A DNA stretch of 64,000 nucleotides, taken from positions 3,534,001-3,598,000 of the forward strand of contig NZ_CP017580.1 in the NCBI RefSeq assembly GCF_001806325.1, written 5' to 3'. The stretch comes from Curtobacterium sp. BH-2-1-1 (GTDB taxonomy: Bacteria; Actinomycetota; Actinomycetes; Actinomycetales; Microbacteriaceae). The notes under the pieces were generated by a model, which worked only from the letters and a program-made list of their open reading frames with translations, was not told the DNA's origin and searched no databases. The position numbers and the translations under genes are program-made. Numbering within the stretch: the first letter of the stretch is position 1; each line of letters begins with the position of its first letter. Shown one piece after another: positions 25,090 through 33,832 of this stretch.

Positions 25090-26140
25090 GTGGCCATGGT
25101 CGCGGTCGCGGGCGTCGGCGCCGAGTGGCAAAGGTCCTGCCGAGTCCCGCCGGGTCCGGACGGCGGCGTGAGGCGACCAGGACCACCGGGGTAGCGACCA
25201 GTGCCGCCACCAGCGGCAACCAGTACTCCACGAGCCGCCAGCCGAGCACACCGACGAGCGCGACGGCAGTCGGGACACCAGCCAGGTGCAGCGATGCGAC
25301 GGCGGCTCCCTCGACGATGCCGACGGCTCCGGGCGTGACCGGCACCGTCGCAAGGATATTCACCAACCCGTACGTCAGGATGACGACCTCCGGCCGCGGG
25401 TGCGCGCCGGCCGCGGCGACCATGAGCCCGAACGCGCCCAGATCGGCGGCCCAGTTCAGCACGGTCCACGCGAACAGCGCGCCGAACGCGCGCGGCGAGC
25501 GGAGTCGGCGCAGCCCGGAGGCGAGCGCATCGACGTACTCGGCGACCACGGCTCCGGACGGGCGGTGTGCGAACCGACGCAGGGGACTGCTCCACCGCAC
25601 CGCAGTGCGACGAGCGGCCGCCGGGTGGCGGAGCAAGAGCCACCCCACAGCGCCGCTGGTGACGACGAGCGCCAGCACGAGTCCGATCGCACCGCTCACG
25701 AGCGGCGGGGGAGCGGCCCGCGCTGCGACAGCGAGCCCGAAGAGGAACAGTGCGGACAGGACGAGGTTCGAGACGACGACGCCGGTGGTCGCGGATGACG
25801 CTGCGGCGGACGCGCTGACGCCGAAGCGCTCGAGCAGGGAGATCCGGGCTCCGGCCGACGTCGCGGCACCCCCTGGCAGGAGGCTGCGGACGCCCTGCGC
25901 GACGATGTCCACACCGAGTACGTGACGGAACGCGGGCGCGTCCGGGCCCAGCAGCAGACGGGACGCACGAGACGCTGCGGTCAGGGAGACAGCCTCGGCG
26001 AGGACCGCCACCGCGGCGGCCGGCAGTGCGACCGGATCCAGCGTCCGCAGGACGATCCCGGCATCGCGGAGGTGGGGCAGGGCGACCAGGACTGCCGTCG
26101 CCAGTAGGAACGGCGTCACCGCGAGCAGCACCCACCGCAC
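25043..26140 (-). CDS. UPF0104 / lysylphosphatidylglycerol-synthase-type membrane protein
   Basis: A 365-residue polytopic membrane protein with about eight helices. The segments SLLPGGAATSAGARISLLERFG and VPVTPGAVGIVEGAAV match the flippase-like transmembrane domain of LPG synthases (UPF0104 family). The cytoplasmic lysyl-transferase domain is absent, so it is probably a lipid flippase. The likely start is GTG 26140 (VRWVLLAVTP), only 5 nt from a perfect 48-nt palindrome, which leaves no room for a ribosome site. A second GTG eight codons on is possible. Confidence 0.75.
   Translation of the reverse strand: MRWVLLAVTPFLLATAVLVALPHLRDAGIVLRTLDPVALPAAAVAVLAEAVSLTAASRASRLLLGPDAPAFRHVLGVDIVAQGVRSLLPGGAATSAGARISLLERFGVSASAAASSATTGVVVSNLVLSALFLFGLAVAARAAPPPLVSGAIGLVLALVVTSGAVGWLLLRHPAAARRTAVRWSSPLRRFAHRPSGAVVAEYVDALASGLRRLRSPRAFGALFAWTVLNWAADLGAFGLMVAAAGAHPRPEVVILTYGLVNILATVPVTPGAVGIVEGAAVASLHLAGVPTAVALVGVLGWRLVEYWLPLVAALVATPVVLVASRRRPDPAGLGRTFATRRRRPRPRPWPHGHPRTPPRRTADRP
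25125..25138. promoter_or_regulatory. Weak DevR-type box upstream of the two-BON gene
   Basis: GTGGCAAAGGTCCT, several mismatches, inside the 3' end of the overlapping membrane-protein gene. Confidence 0.3.
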
Positions 26141-26144
26141 TCGC

Positions 26145-26192
26145 GACGGACGGGAGGCGCGGTGCGGGCCCGCACCGCGCCTCCCGTCCGTC
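26145..26192. repeat. Dispersed palindrome, copy 3 (longest)
   Basis: The same 42-nt palindrome as at 19744, extended by GAC/GTC to a perfect 48 nt. It lies 25 nt after the stop of the minus-strand split-barrel gene and 4 nt before the start of the next gene on that strand. Confidence 0.85.
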
Positions 26193-26217
26193 CTGCTGGT
26201 CGCGTCGCGGACGCGAC

Positions 26218-26655
26218 TCACGGGGCGGCCTGGTCGAACAGCCGTCCCGTGATCGAGGTGGGTTCCAGGACGACCGTCGCGCGCTTCGGGGTGGCGAGCA
26301 TCGACCGGAGCCGCTGGGCGCTGACGTTGCGCGTGTCCGGCAGGTGGGCGGTCCCCTTCGCGACGACGCTCCAGGCGGTCCAGCCGTCGTGTTCGTCGGC
26401 TTCCATCACGATCTCGCGGCCGGCGTGCACGGCATCGAGGATGACGGTGCTCGACGTGGCGAACACCAGCCGACGATCCTCGGCCACGTAGTTGACCGGG
26501 ATGACCTCGAGCGATTCCTCGGTGCGGAACGCAACGCGCGCGGTGCGGGAGCGGTGCAGCCGTTCCCAGCACTGGTCGGCGTCGAGTCGGACCACGAGTT
26601 CATCGTCCGGCACCCGGTCCGGTGGCGGGCTGGGTGTCGACGGCGGCGTGGTCAT
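26218..26655 (-). CDS. Pyridoxamine-phosphate-oxidase-like flavin split-barrel protein
   Basis: A 145-residue protein of the PPOx/F420-flavin split-barrel superfamily: VAFRTEESLEVIPVNYVAED followed by LVFATSS, and WSVVAKGTAH. Such proteins bind FMN or F420 and reduce small substrates; Rv3131-type relatives occur in the mycobacterial DosR regulon. Last of three genes with ATGA overlaps (dehydrogenase, PPOx-like, PPOx). Downstream lies palindrome copy 3. Confidence 0.8.
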   Translation of the reverse strand: MTTPPSTPSPPPDRVPDDELVVRLDADQCWERLHRSRTARVAFRTEESLEVIPVNYVAEDRRLVFATSSTVILDAVHAGREIVMEADEHDGWTAWSVVAKGTAHLPDTRNVSAQRLRSMLATPKRATVVLEPTSITGRLFDQAAP

Positions 26656-27044
26656 GCGGCGACCGCCGGTCGTGTCGGCTGCTGACGGGAGTCTGGCGCG
26701 AAGACGATTCCGCTGACCTCGGTGACCTCGAGCACCTTGCTCCGCGAGGCCGAGTCGAAGCCGGGACGGGGCACGGTCACCACCGGCACGGTAGCGACGA
26801 CGACGATGACGTTCCACCCGCCTCCGGGGCCCTGGTCGCCGATCTCGAGGAGCGCAACCTCGCGTCCGCACACCGTCCCACCGAGGTCGACGGTGATGCG
26901 CGCGCGACGACGGTCGGCAGTGACGACCGTCACGGCGGAGACCCGGCCGTGCACCAACCGAGCTGAAGTGGTCCTGGCCAGGAGGGCCCAGCACTCCCCG
27001 GGGTCGAGGGATCGGTCGACGGAACCGAGTGTGGCGGTGGTCAT
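26652..27044 (-). CDS. Degenerate flavin split-barrel-like protein
   Basis: A 130-residue protein that resembles its downstream neighbour at the start (LDPGECWALLARTTSARLVH against LDADQCWERLHRSRTARVAF) and in general order, but lacks the central IPVNY cofactor segment. It is probably a diverged paralogue that has lost flavin binding or serves as a partner subunit; that is inference. Both its junctions are ATGA overlaps. Confidence 0.6.
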   Translation of the reverse strand: MTTATLGSVDRSLDPGECWALLARTTSARLVHGRVSAVTVVTADRRRARITVDLGGTVCGREVALLEIGDQGPGGGWNVIVVVATVPVVTVPRPGFDSASRSKVLEVTEVSGIVFAPDSRQQPTRPAVAA

Positions 27045-28105
27045 CGCCCGACCCGCTCGTCCGGTCCGAGCACGACGGCCTCGCGTTCGACGGCGGGCAA
27101 CTCGAACACGATGCGCGCCGGCACACGTCCCGCGAGGACGTCCGCCATCGCGTCGTTCACGTCGGCCAGCGGACGACGGACGGAGACGACACGGGTTCGA
27201 CCGGCCGCGTGCAGTGCGAACACCTCGGCGAGGTCCTGCCGCGTGCCGACGATCGACCCGATGATCGAGATGCCCTTGAGGACGGTGTCGAAGATCGGGA
27301 CGGACATCGTCCCGTCCGCCGGCAGCGCCACACAGACGAGTCGACCGCCGCGCTTCAGCGACGCGAAGGCCTGCTCGAACACCGCGGCGGACGCGGCCAG
27401 GACGACGGCGACGTCGGCGCCGCCGAGCTCCTGCACCTGCGCCGCGGCGTCGCCGGACGATGCATCGACGGTGTGGTCGGCACCGAGGTCCCGCGCGAGT
27501 CGGAGCTTCTCGGGCTCGACGTCGACCCCGATCACGTCGGCACCGAAGACTCGGGCGTACTGCACAGCGAGGTGTCCGAGGCCGCCGACGCCGAAGACGG
27601 CCACGGTCTCGGCGGGTACGACGTGGGCGACCTTGAGGGCCTTGTACGTGGTCACGCCGGCGCAGGTGAGCGGTGCCGCGTCCCACGGGTCGACCCCGGC
27701 GGGCACCGGTACCGCGTACTCCGCGTCCGCCACCGCGAACTGGGCGAAGGCGCCGTCGATCGAGTAACCCGTGTTCTGCTGCTGCTCGCACAGCGTCTCG
27801 CGGCCGTCGATGCAGTAGCGGCAGGCGCCGCACGCGTGCCCCAGCCAGGGGAGTGCGACCCGTTCGCCGACGCGCCGCTCGGTGACGTCGGGCCCGACCG
27901 CCTCGACTATGCCGACGCCCTCGTGTCCGGGGACGAACGGCGGGGTCGGGCGGACGGGCCAGTCGCCGTGCGCTGCGTGGATGTCGGTGTGACAGAGCCC
28001 CGACGCCTCGATCCGGACGAGCACCTGCCCGGGGCCGGGATCCGGGAGTGGTCGTTCGTCGACGATGAGGGGCTGTCCGAATGCGTGGACGACTGCTGCC
28101 TGCAT
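27041..28105 (-). CDS. Zinc-dependent alcohol dehydrogenase (AdhA/AdhP type)
   Basis: A 354-residue MDR enzyme. Catalytic zinc: EASGLCHTDIHAAHGDW and GHEGVGIV; structural zinc: CGACRYCIDGRETLC; NAD site GVGGLGHLAVQYA. These match the AdhP/AdhA group of NAD-dependent ethanol dehydrogenases. It would convert acetaldehyde to ethanol, or the reverse, and rebalance NADH in low oxygen. A perfect DevR-type box lies 96 bp upstream. First gene of a three-gene operon. Confidence 0.92.
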   Translation of the reverse strand: MQAAVVHAFGQPLIVDERPLPDPGPGQVLVRIEASGLCHTDIHAAHGDWPVRPTPPFVPGHEGVGIVEAVGPDVTERRVGERVALPWLGHACGACRYCIDGRETLCEQQQNTGYSIDGAFAQFAVADAEYAVPVPAGVDPWDAAPLTCAGVTTYKALKVAHVVPAETVAVFGVGGLGHLAVQYARVFGADVIGVDVEPEKLRLARDLGADHTVDASSGDAAAQVQELGGADVAVVLAASAAVFEQAFASLKRGGRLVCVALPADGTMSVPIFDTVLKGISIIGSIVGTRQDLAEVFALHAAGRTRVVSVRRPLADVNDAMADVLAGRVPARIVFELPAVEREAVVLGPDERVGR

Positions 28106-28170
28106 GGTCGGCCTTTCCGGTGGGTGGGGGACGGGACGACCTGTCCCTCGCCGTGTCGACGCCCGCACGA

Positions 28171-28824
28171 TCACGATGTCGGTGCCGTCGCGGGACGGGC
28201 AGGGTCGGAGGTCCCGTCGACGAGCTGCCGTGACGCCGTCATCGCTGCCACCACCGCGAGCCCACGCGTGACCGGCGACCGGTCCGTGACGCAGTCCGAC
28301 GACAGCCAGACCACGCGGTCGGTGCCACCGTTGACCAGCCGGTCGCCGCGGCTGATGCGCAGGACGCCGCCGGGCAGGAGCGCCGCCACGGCTCGGACGT
28401 AGCGCAGCGTGCCCGCTGTCACGGGGCCGCACAGACCCAGCAGGACGGTCTCGTCGGCGATCAGCGCCGCGGCGAGGTGCAGGGTCGCGAGCTCGAGGGG
28501 GAACCCGGTGTCGACGACGAGTTCAGTGCGGACCCGCGTCGACCCGACGGAGCCGGCCGGGAGTGCCGCGGCGTGCGCTGCCACGTCGTGCAGGACGCGA
28601 TCGCACCGGGAGGGGAGGTCACCGCCGCCGATCTGGTTCTCGTGCGACCGAGGGTCCTGCGGGCCGTGAGCGAGGGCGTGTCGGCTGGTCCCACCGACCG
28701 CGATGCCGCTGCACTCCGCGAGCAGTCGAGCCCGATCGGCGGTGCTGAGGGCCGACCAGGCTGCTCGCGATGCGGCGCGCTGTCCTGCGGCGGTCGTCGT
28801 GGTGCGGTCGAGCGTCGTGGTCAT
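28171..28824 (-). CDS. Short ALDH-like protein of unknown function
   Basis: A 217-residue protein. The N-terminus (ASRAAWSALSTADRARLLAE) resembles the start of aldehyde dehydrogenases, and VVDTGFPLELATLHLAAALI with VAALLPGGVLRISRGD resembles their NFPL and PPGVLNVVTG segments. The middle is shortened and no catalytic Cys domain is left. It appears related to the protein encoded at 15111. The ATG at 28824 has GAGGGGACC upstream. A perfect DevR-type box lies 64 bp upstream. Confidence 0.5.
   Translation of the reverse strand: MTTTLDRTTTTAAGQRAASRAAWSALSTADRARLLAECSGIAVGGTSRHALAHGPQDPRSHENQIGGGDLPSRCDRVLHDVAAHAAALPAGSVGSTRVRTELVVDTGFPLELATLHLAAALIADETVLLGLCGPVTAGTLRYVRAVAALLPGGVLRISRGDRLVNGGTDRVVWLSSDCVTDRSPVTRGLAVVAAMTASRQLVDGTSDPARPATAPTS
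28202..28215. promoter_or_regulatory. DevR-type box upstream of the alcohol dehydrogenase operon
   Basis: GGGTCGGAGGTCCC, a full GGGNC-N4-GTCCC match, 96 bp before the start, inside the last codons of the upstream gene. Confidence 0.6.
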
Positions 28825-28888
28825 CGGCAAGGTCCCCTCGGCGGGTCAGCGAGGTGACCACGATCGCCGCTGGGACGTCGTCGTGGCA

Positions 28889-28902
28889 GGGCCGATGGTC
28901 CC
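28889..28902. promoter_or_regulatory. DevR-type box upstream of the ALDH-like gene
   Basis: GGGCCGATGGTCCC, a full match, between the devR stop and the ALDH-like start. Confidence 0.6.
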
Positions 28903-28908
28903 GTGGCG

Positions 28909-29550
28909 TCAGCGCCGATGGTCGCGGACACCGTGGTCGGCGCCGTAGACCGCGGCCTGCGTCCGCCGTTCCAGTCCGAGCTTCGCGAGCAGCCCGGAGA
29001 CGTAGTTCTTCACGGTCTTCTCCGCCAGGCCCAGCCGGTCGCCGATCTGCCGGTTCGTGAGGCCGCCGGCGATGAGCTCGAGGACCTGCCGTTCGCGCAT
29101 GGTGAGCTCCGGGACGTCGTCGCGGACGTCGCTGGTCAATCGTTCGACGGTCGCCGGCACGGTTGCGGCGGGCAGGAGCCGGCGACCCGCGGCGACGCGC
29201 CGGATGTCCTCGAGGAGGGTCTGCCCGCGGATGTCCTTCACCACGTAGCCCGCGGCGCCGGCGAGGATCGCGGCCTGCATCGCACTGTCGTCGTCGTAGG
29301 CGGTGAGCATCAGGCACACGATGTCCGGGAAGGCGGAACGGACCGAGCGGCAGGCGTCGATGCCGCTGCCGTCGGGGAGCCGGACGTCGAGGACGACCAC
29401 GTCGGGCAGGGTCGCGGCGACGCGTCCGACGGTGTCGCGGACCGTGCCGGCCTCGCCCACCACCTCGAGGTCGGGTTCGGCGTCGATGAGGTCGGCGACG
29501 CCTCGGCGGACGATCTCGTGGTCGTCGACGAGGAACACCCGTGTGGTCAT
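28909..29550 (-). CDS. devR: DevR/DosR-type response regulator
   Basis: A 213-residue NarL-type regulator. The receiver domain (1-120) has VFLVDDHEIVRRG, phospho-acceptor Asp55 in VVVLDVRLPDGSGID and Lys105 in GYVVKDI. The C-terminal LuxR helix-turn-helix has GLTNRQIGDRLGLAEKTVKN and LLAKLGLERRTQAAV. These blocks are nearly the same as those I recall from Mycobacterium tuberculosis DosR. It would dimerise on phosphorylation and bind the GGGNC-N4-GNCCC sites around it. Its ATG overlaps the kinase stop. Confidence 0.93.
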   Translation of the reverse strand: MTTRVFLVDDHEIVRRGVADLIDAEPDLEVVGEAGTVRDTVGRVAATLPDVVVLDVRLPDGSGIDACRSVRSAFPDIVCLMLTAYDDDSAMQAAILAGAAGYVVKDIRGQTLLEDIRRVAAGRRLLPAATVPATVERLTSDVRDDVPELTMRERQVLELIAGGLTNRQIGDRLGLAEKTVKNYVSGLLAKLGLERRTQAAVYGADHGVRDHRR

Positions 29551-31253
29551 GATGGCTCCGTTCCGGAGTGGGTCGGGACGGTCCACCGGACGCGCGTGCC
29601 GCCCTTCGGAGGTTCGTCGAGGCGGTACCCGCCCCCGCGCAGCCGCGCTCGGGCCGCGAGGTTCGCCGTGCCGCTCCGTCGCCCGTGGTTGCCGGGCCCG
29701 GGCCCGTCGTCCTCGACCAGGACGTGGACGGCCTCGTCATCGACCGAGACCTCGATCCGACAGCTCGCCTCGGGAGCGTGTCGGGCGACGTTGGCGAGCG
29801 ACTCCCGCACGACGGCCGCGACGTCGAGCGCCAGGTCACCGGTGACCACGGTGTCGACCGGTCCCGCGAACGCGATCCGGGGCGCCGTGCTGAGCGCGGG
29901 TCCGAGTTCGGCGACGACGTCCAGCAAGCGGTCTCGGGCGGTGCGTGGTCCGTGGCGGTCCGGCGTACCGAGGGCGAACACCGCGGTGCGGATCTCTCCG
30001 ATCGCCTCGTCGATGATGGTCACCTGCGAGTCGATCCGGTCGCGAACCTGTTCCGGGGCACGTTGGGCCGTCGCCTGGAGGGACAACCCCGCGGCGAAGA
30101 GCCGCTGGATGACGTGGTCGTGCAGGTCCCGAGCGATCCGACCACGGTCCTCGGCGCGCTCGAGGAGTCGGCGGTCCTTCCGTCCGCGTGCGACGGCGAG
30201 CGCCACGCTCGTCTGCCGGCCGAACTCGTCGGCCATCTCCGCCTCCGTCCCGGAGAAGGGCCGGGCACCGGGCCCGCGGGAGATCATCAGGGCGCCTAGT
30301 GGCGTGCTCCCGTCGCGCAGCGGCACGGCGAGCGTCGGACCGAGCGGGGGAGCCCAGTCGTACGCGGGCAGATCGGCCCCCGTCGGGTCGGCGATCACCG
30401 TCCCCGTCGCCATGGCGCGTCCGGCGAGCGATCCGTCAGCACGGTAGTCCCGACCCTGTACCCTCGCCGCGCCCGTGCCGACGGCGACCGCCACGTGGAT
30501 CGTGTCCGGGGCACTGCGCGGCTCGACGACGGAGACGAGCACGGCATCGACGAAGGCGATCACCCGGTCGGCGATGAGCGTCAGCACGTCCTCGAGTGTC
30601 TCGTCGCCGACGAGTGCAGCCGACACCTCGGCGGCGGCCGTCGTCCACCGCTCACGTTGTCGTGCTTCGTCGAAGAGCCGGGCGTTGTCGATCGCGACGC
30701 CGGCGGTCGCGGCGAGTGCCTCGACGAGCTCCTCGTCCTCGTCGGTGAACCGACCTCGTGACGGGTTCGCGAGGTAGAGGTTGCCGTAGACGGTGTCCCG
30801 GACCCGGACCGGGACACCGAGGAACCCTTCCATCGGCGGGTGCCCGTCGGGGAACCCGGCCGAGCGGGGATCCCCGGCGATGGAGTCGATGCGGATCGCC
30901 GTGTGCTCGTGGACGACCGCACCGAGGAGACCTTCGCCGTGCGGCGGGTGGCCGATGCGCGTGACGAGCTCGGCGTCCATGCCGACGTGGATGAACCGTT
31001 CGAGGGCGGTGGCGTCCGCATTGATCACGCCGAGTGCTCCGTACCGGGCGCCGACGAGTTCCACGGCGGCGTGGACGACCGATCGGAGCGTGTCCTCGAG
31101 GTCGAGGTGCTCGACGATGCGTCGGTTGGCGGCGAGCAGGTGCCGGAGGCGCCCCTGGGTCCGGAGCACGTCCTGAGCACGCTCGACGAGTTCCTCGATC
31201 GTGCGTTCGAGCGCGGAGCGGGGGCCGTCGGGGAACGCGAGTTCGTCGGGCAT
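29547..31253 (-). CDS. devS: DevS/DosS-type GAF-GAF sensor histidine kinase
   Basis: A 568-residue kinase: GAF-A (about 50-195), GAF-B (about 215-355), HisKA_3 dimerisation segment with His378 in RIARDLHDHVIQRLFAAGLS, and a HATPase domain ending in the DDGPGPG region. The phospho-acceptor segment matches mycobacterial DosS/DosT. In GAF-A, GFPDGHPPMEGFLGVPVR places His138 where DosS has its haem ligand, so it may sense O2, NO, CO or redox state through haem. It is co-transcribed with devR. Confidence 0.92.
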   Translation of the reverse strand: MPDELAFPDGPRSALERTIEELVERAQDVLRTQGRLRHLLAANRRIVEHLDLEDTLRSVVHAAVELVGARYGALGVINADATALERFIHVGMDAELVTRIGHPPHGEGLLGAVVHEHTAIRIDSIAGDPRSAGFPDGHPPMEGFLGVPVRVRDTVYGNLYLANPSRGRFTDEDEELVEALAATAGVAIDNARLFDEARQRERWTTAAAEVSAALVGDETLEDVLTLIADRVIAFVDAVLVSVVEPRSAPDTIHVAVAVGTGAARVQGRDYRADGSLAGRAMATGTVIADPTGADLPAYDWAPPLGPTLAVPLRDGSTPLGALMISRGPGARPFSGTEAEMADEFGRQTSVALAVARGRKDRRLLERAEDRGRIARDLHDHVIQRLFAAGLSLQATAQRAPEQVRDRIDSQVTIIDEAIGEIRTAVFALGTPDRHGPRTARDRLLDVVAELGPALSTAPRIAFAGPVDTVVTGDLALDVAAVVRESLANVARHAPEASCRIEVSVDDEAVHVLVEDDGPGPGNHGRRSGTANLAARARLRGGGYRLDEPPKGGTRVRWTVPTHSGTEPS

Positions 31254-31321
31254 GATCGGGCACTCCTTCCCTGCGGAGTCCCGGCTGAATGTACTCCGTC
31301 GGCGGAGCGCGGCCGCGCGGA

Positions 31322-33832
31322 TCACCGCGACGGTCCGAACCGGGCGGCGGCACGACGGACGTGGTGGGTGGCGTGGTGGGTGGCCGACGGCTGCCGGAAC
31401 ACGAAGCGGAACAGGAGCGCCTTCAACGCCTCGACGAGCGCGAGGTAGGCGACCGCGATGACGCCGATCGTCACGAGCAGCGGCCAGGAGAGCGACGAGA
31501 ACCCGACCAGGGGTCCCAGGGGACTCAGCGGGATCGCGATCGCGACCGTCGCCGAGCCGAGCGCACCGAGGGCCAGCCAGCGCCCTGGGCGGCTCCGCCA
31601 CGACGGCACCCGGTTCGTCCGGATGACGAAGACCACCAGCGACTGCGTGATGAGCGACTCGACGAACCAGACCGTGCGGAACTCGTCCGGACCGGCGTGC
31701 ACGATGCCCAGCAGCACGGCGAACGTGACGAAGTCGAACAGGGAGCTCACCGGGCCGAACGTGAGCATGAACCGGCGGACGGCTCCGACGTCCCACCGCG
31801 ACGGTGCGGCGAGGCGTTCGGGGTCGACCCGGTCGGTGGGGATCGTCAGCTGTCCGAGGTCGTACACCAGGTTGTTCAACAGGACCTGCGCGGGCAGCAT
31901 CGGCAGGAACGGCAGGAAGCTCGCGGCGACGGCGGCGCTGAGCATGTTGCCGATGTTCGACGAGGTGCCCATCATCACGTACTTGAGGGTGTTCGCGAAG
32001 ACTCGGCGGCCGGTCCGCACCGCGGTGGCGACAGCCGCGAGGTCCTTGTCGAGGAGCACCACGTCGGCGGCGTCCCGGGCGACGTCGGTCGCGGAGAGCA
32101 CCGAGATACCGACGTCGGCGGCGTGCAGGGCGAGGGCGTCGTTCACCCCGTCGCCCAGGAACGCGACCGTCCGGCCGGACGCCCGCAGTGCCCGGACGAC
32201 GACGGCCTTGTCGGCAGGGCGCACTCGAGCCACCACGCCGGCGGTGAGGACGCGTCCGGCGAGCTCGGACCCCGACATCTCCGAACCGAGCAGCGGAAAC
32301 TCCACCGGGATGCCGACGCTCCGGGCGAGTTGCTCGGCGACCACGGCATCGTCGCCGGTCACCACGACGATCCGGACACCGAGACCGTGGAGCGCTGCGA
32401 CGGCGTCGGCGACCCCGGGGCGGGGCGGGTCCTCGAACACGACGAAGCCGAGCAGGGCGAGTGCGGCCCCCGCAGCGTCCGGATCGGCGGTCCGGGTGTC
32501 GTGGTCGACGTCGGCGGCCGCGACGGCGAGCACGCGATGGCCTTCGGCGCGGAGCCGGTCGAGCACGGTCACCGCGGTGCTCGGGACGTCGCGGCAGTTC
32601 GGGACGACCACGTCCGGCGCACCCTTGACGAGGATCTCCCTCGATCCATCGGCCTTTTCGACGAGCGCGGAGGACCGCATGTGCTCGTGGTCGAACGGCT
32701 GCGTCGCGGCGACGTCCATCGTGGGGATCCCCGCCTGCTGCGCTGCGGCGAGTACCTCGCGGTCGAGGACGTCGGCGATCGAGGCGCCCGCGGCACCCGC
32801 AGCGGCGACGTCGTCGGGCACCGTCGCGCGCGCGGCCGCGAGCACCCTGGGGTCCGGTCGCCCGTCCTGACCGATCGCGCTGTGGAACCGTAGGCCGCCC
32901 GACGTGAGCGTCCCGGTCTTGTCCGTGACGAGCACGTCCACGCCGCCGAGGTCCTCGACGCAGACGAGGCGCTTCACGAGGACGTCCGATCGCTTGAGAC
33001 TGCGAGCGCCTGCCGCCAGCGCCGTGCTCACCACGGCAGGCAGGAGCTGCGGCGTCACACCGACCGCGATCGCGAGCGCGAACAGCACGGTGGTGAGGAG
33101 GGGCCGGGAGAACGCGATGCCGGAGACGACGATCAGCAGCATGAGCACGACGGCGATCCAGACGAGGACGACCGAGAAGCGCGCGAGGCCCGCCTGGAAC
33201 GACGTCTCCGGCGCACGGGTGCGGAGCCCCGCCGCGATCCCGCCGAACTCGGTTCGGGCCCCGGTGGCACGCACCTCGGCCTCGGCGGAACCGGCGACGA
33301 CGACCGCGCCCTGCAGCACCCGGTCGCCCGTGGCACGCGCGACCGGTCGGGACTCACCGCTGAGGACGCTCTCGTCGCAGTGCAGATCCGTGGCCGAGAC
33401 GACGACGCAGTCCGCGGGGACGATCGAGCCGACGCCGAGGCGCGCGAGGTCGCCGACGACGACCGACCGGACGTCGACGGTGGTCCAGGCGTCGTCGCGG
33501 AGCACCCGGGCGGTGTGCCGGAGCCGATCGCCCATCGCCGACGAGACGAGTGCCGATCGGTACTCGTTCCAGGCACCCAGCCCGACGCTCAGCGCGAGGA
33601 TGACGAGGATGACGACTGCGTCCTGGACTTGTCCGAGCGCGCCGGACACGGCAGCCGTGACGAGGAGGAGGACGAGCACGACGTTGCGGAACTGGCTCCC
33701 CACGATCCGCCAGAGGTTCGGGGACGACGACGCGACGACGTTGGGCCCGTCCACGGCGAGCCGACGGGCGGCGTCGGTCGCACTGAGTCCGGGCGAGCGC
33801 GACGCCTCGGTGACGACGGGTGGCGTCGTCAT
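31322..33832 (-). CDS. mgtA: MgtA-type magnesium-translocating P-type ATPase
   Basis: An 836-residue P3-type ATPase. Motifs: SGES (158-161), the membrane VTPQLLP (259-265), DKTGTLT (304-310), and FLGDGVNDALALHAADVGIS. Helices at the C-terminus include LLNNLVYDLGQLTIPTD. Family members import Mg2+. It is the last gene of a Usp-Usp-ATPase operon, joined by an ATGA overlap, so Mg2+ uptake is put under the same stress control. Confidence 0.9.
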   Translation of the reverse strand: MTTPPVVTEASRSPGLSATDAARRLAVDGPNVVASSSPNLWRIVGSQFRNVVLVLLLVTAAVSGALGQVQDAVVILVILALSVGLGAWNEYRSALVSSAMGDRLRHTARVLRDDAWTTVDVRSVVVGDLARLGVGSIVPADCVVVSATDLHCDESVLSGESRPVARATGDRVLQGAVVVAGSAEAEVRATGARTEFGGIAAGLRTRAPETSFQAGLARFSVVLVWIAVVLMLLIVVSGIAFSRPLLTTVLFALAIAVGVTPQLLPAVVSTALAAGARSLKRSDVLVKRLVCVEDLGGVDVLVTDKTGTLTSGGLRFHSAIGQDGRPDPRVLAAARATVPDDVAAAGAAGASIADVLDREVLAAAQQAGIPTMDVAATQPFDHEHMRSSALVEKADGSREILVKGAPDVVVPNCRDVPSTAVTVLDRLRAEGHRVLAVAAADVDHDTRTADPDAAGAALALLGFVVFEDPPRPGVADAVAALHGLGVRIVVVTGDDAVVAEQLARSVGIPVEFPLLGSEMSGSELAGRVLTAGVVARVRPADKAVVVRALRASGRTVAFLGDGVNDALALHAADVGISVLSATDVARDAADVVLLDKDLAAVATAVRTGRRVFANTLKYVMMGTSSNIGNMLSAAVAASFLPFLPMLPAQVLLNNLVYDLGQLTIPTDRVDPERLAAPSRWDVGAVRRFMLTFGPVSSLFDFVTFAVLLGIVHAGPDEFRTVWFVESLITQSLVVFVIRTNRVPSWRSRPGRWLALGALGSATVAIAIPLSPLGPLVGFSSLSWPLLVTIGVIAVAYLALVEALKALLFRFVFRQPSATHHATHHVRRAAARFGPSR

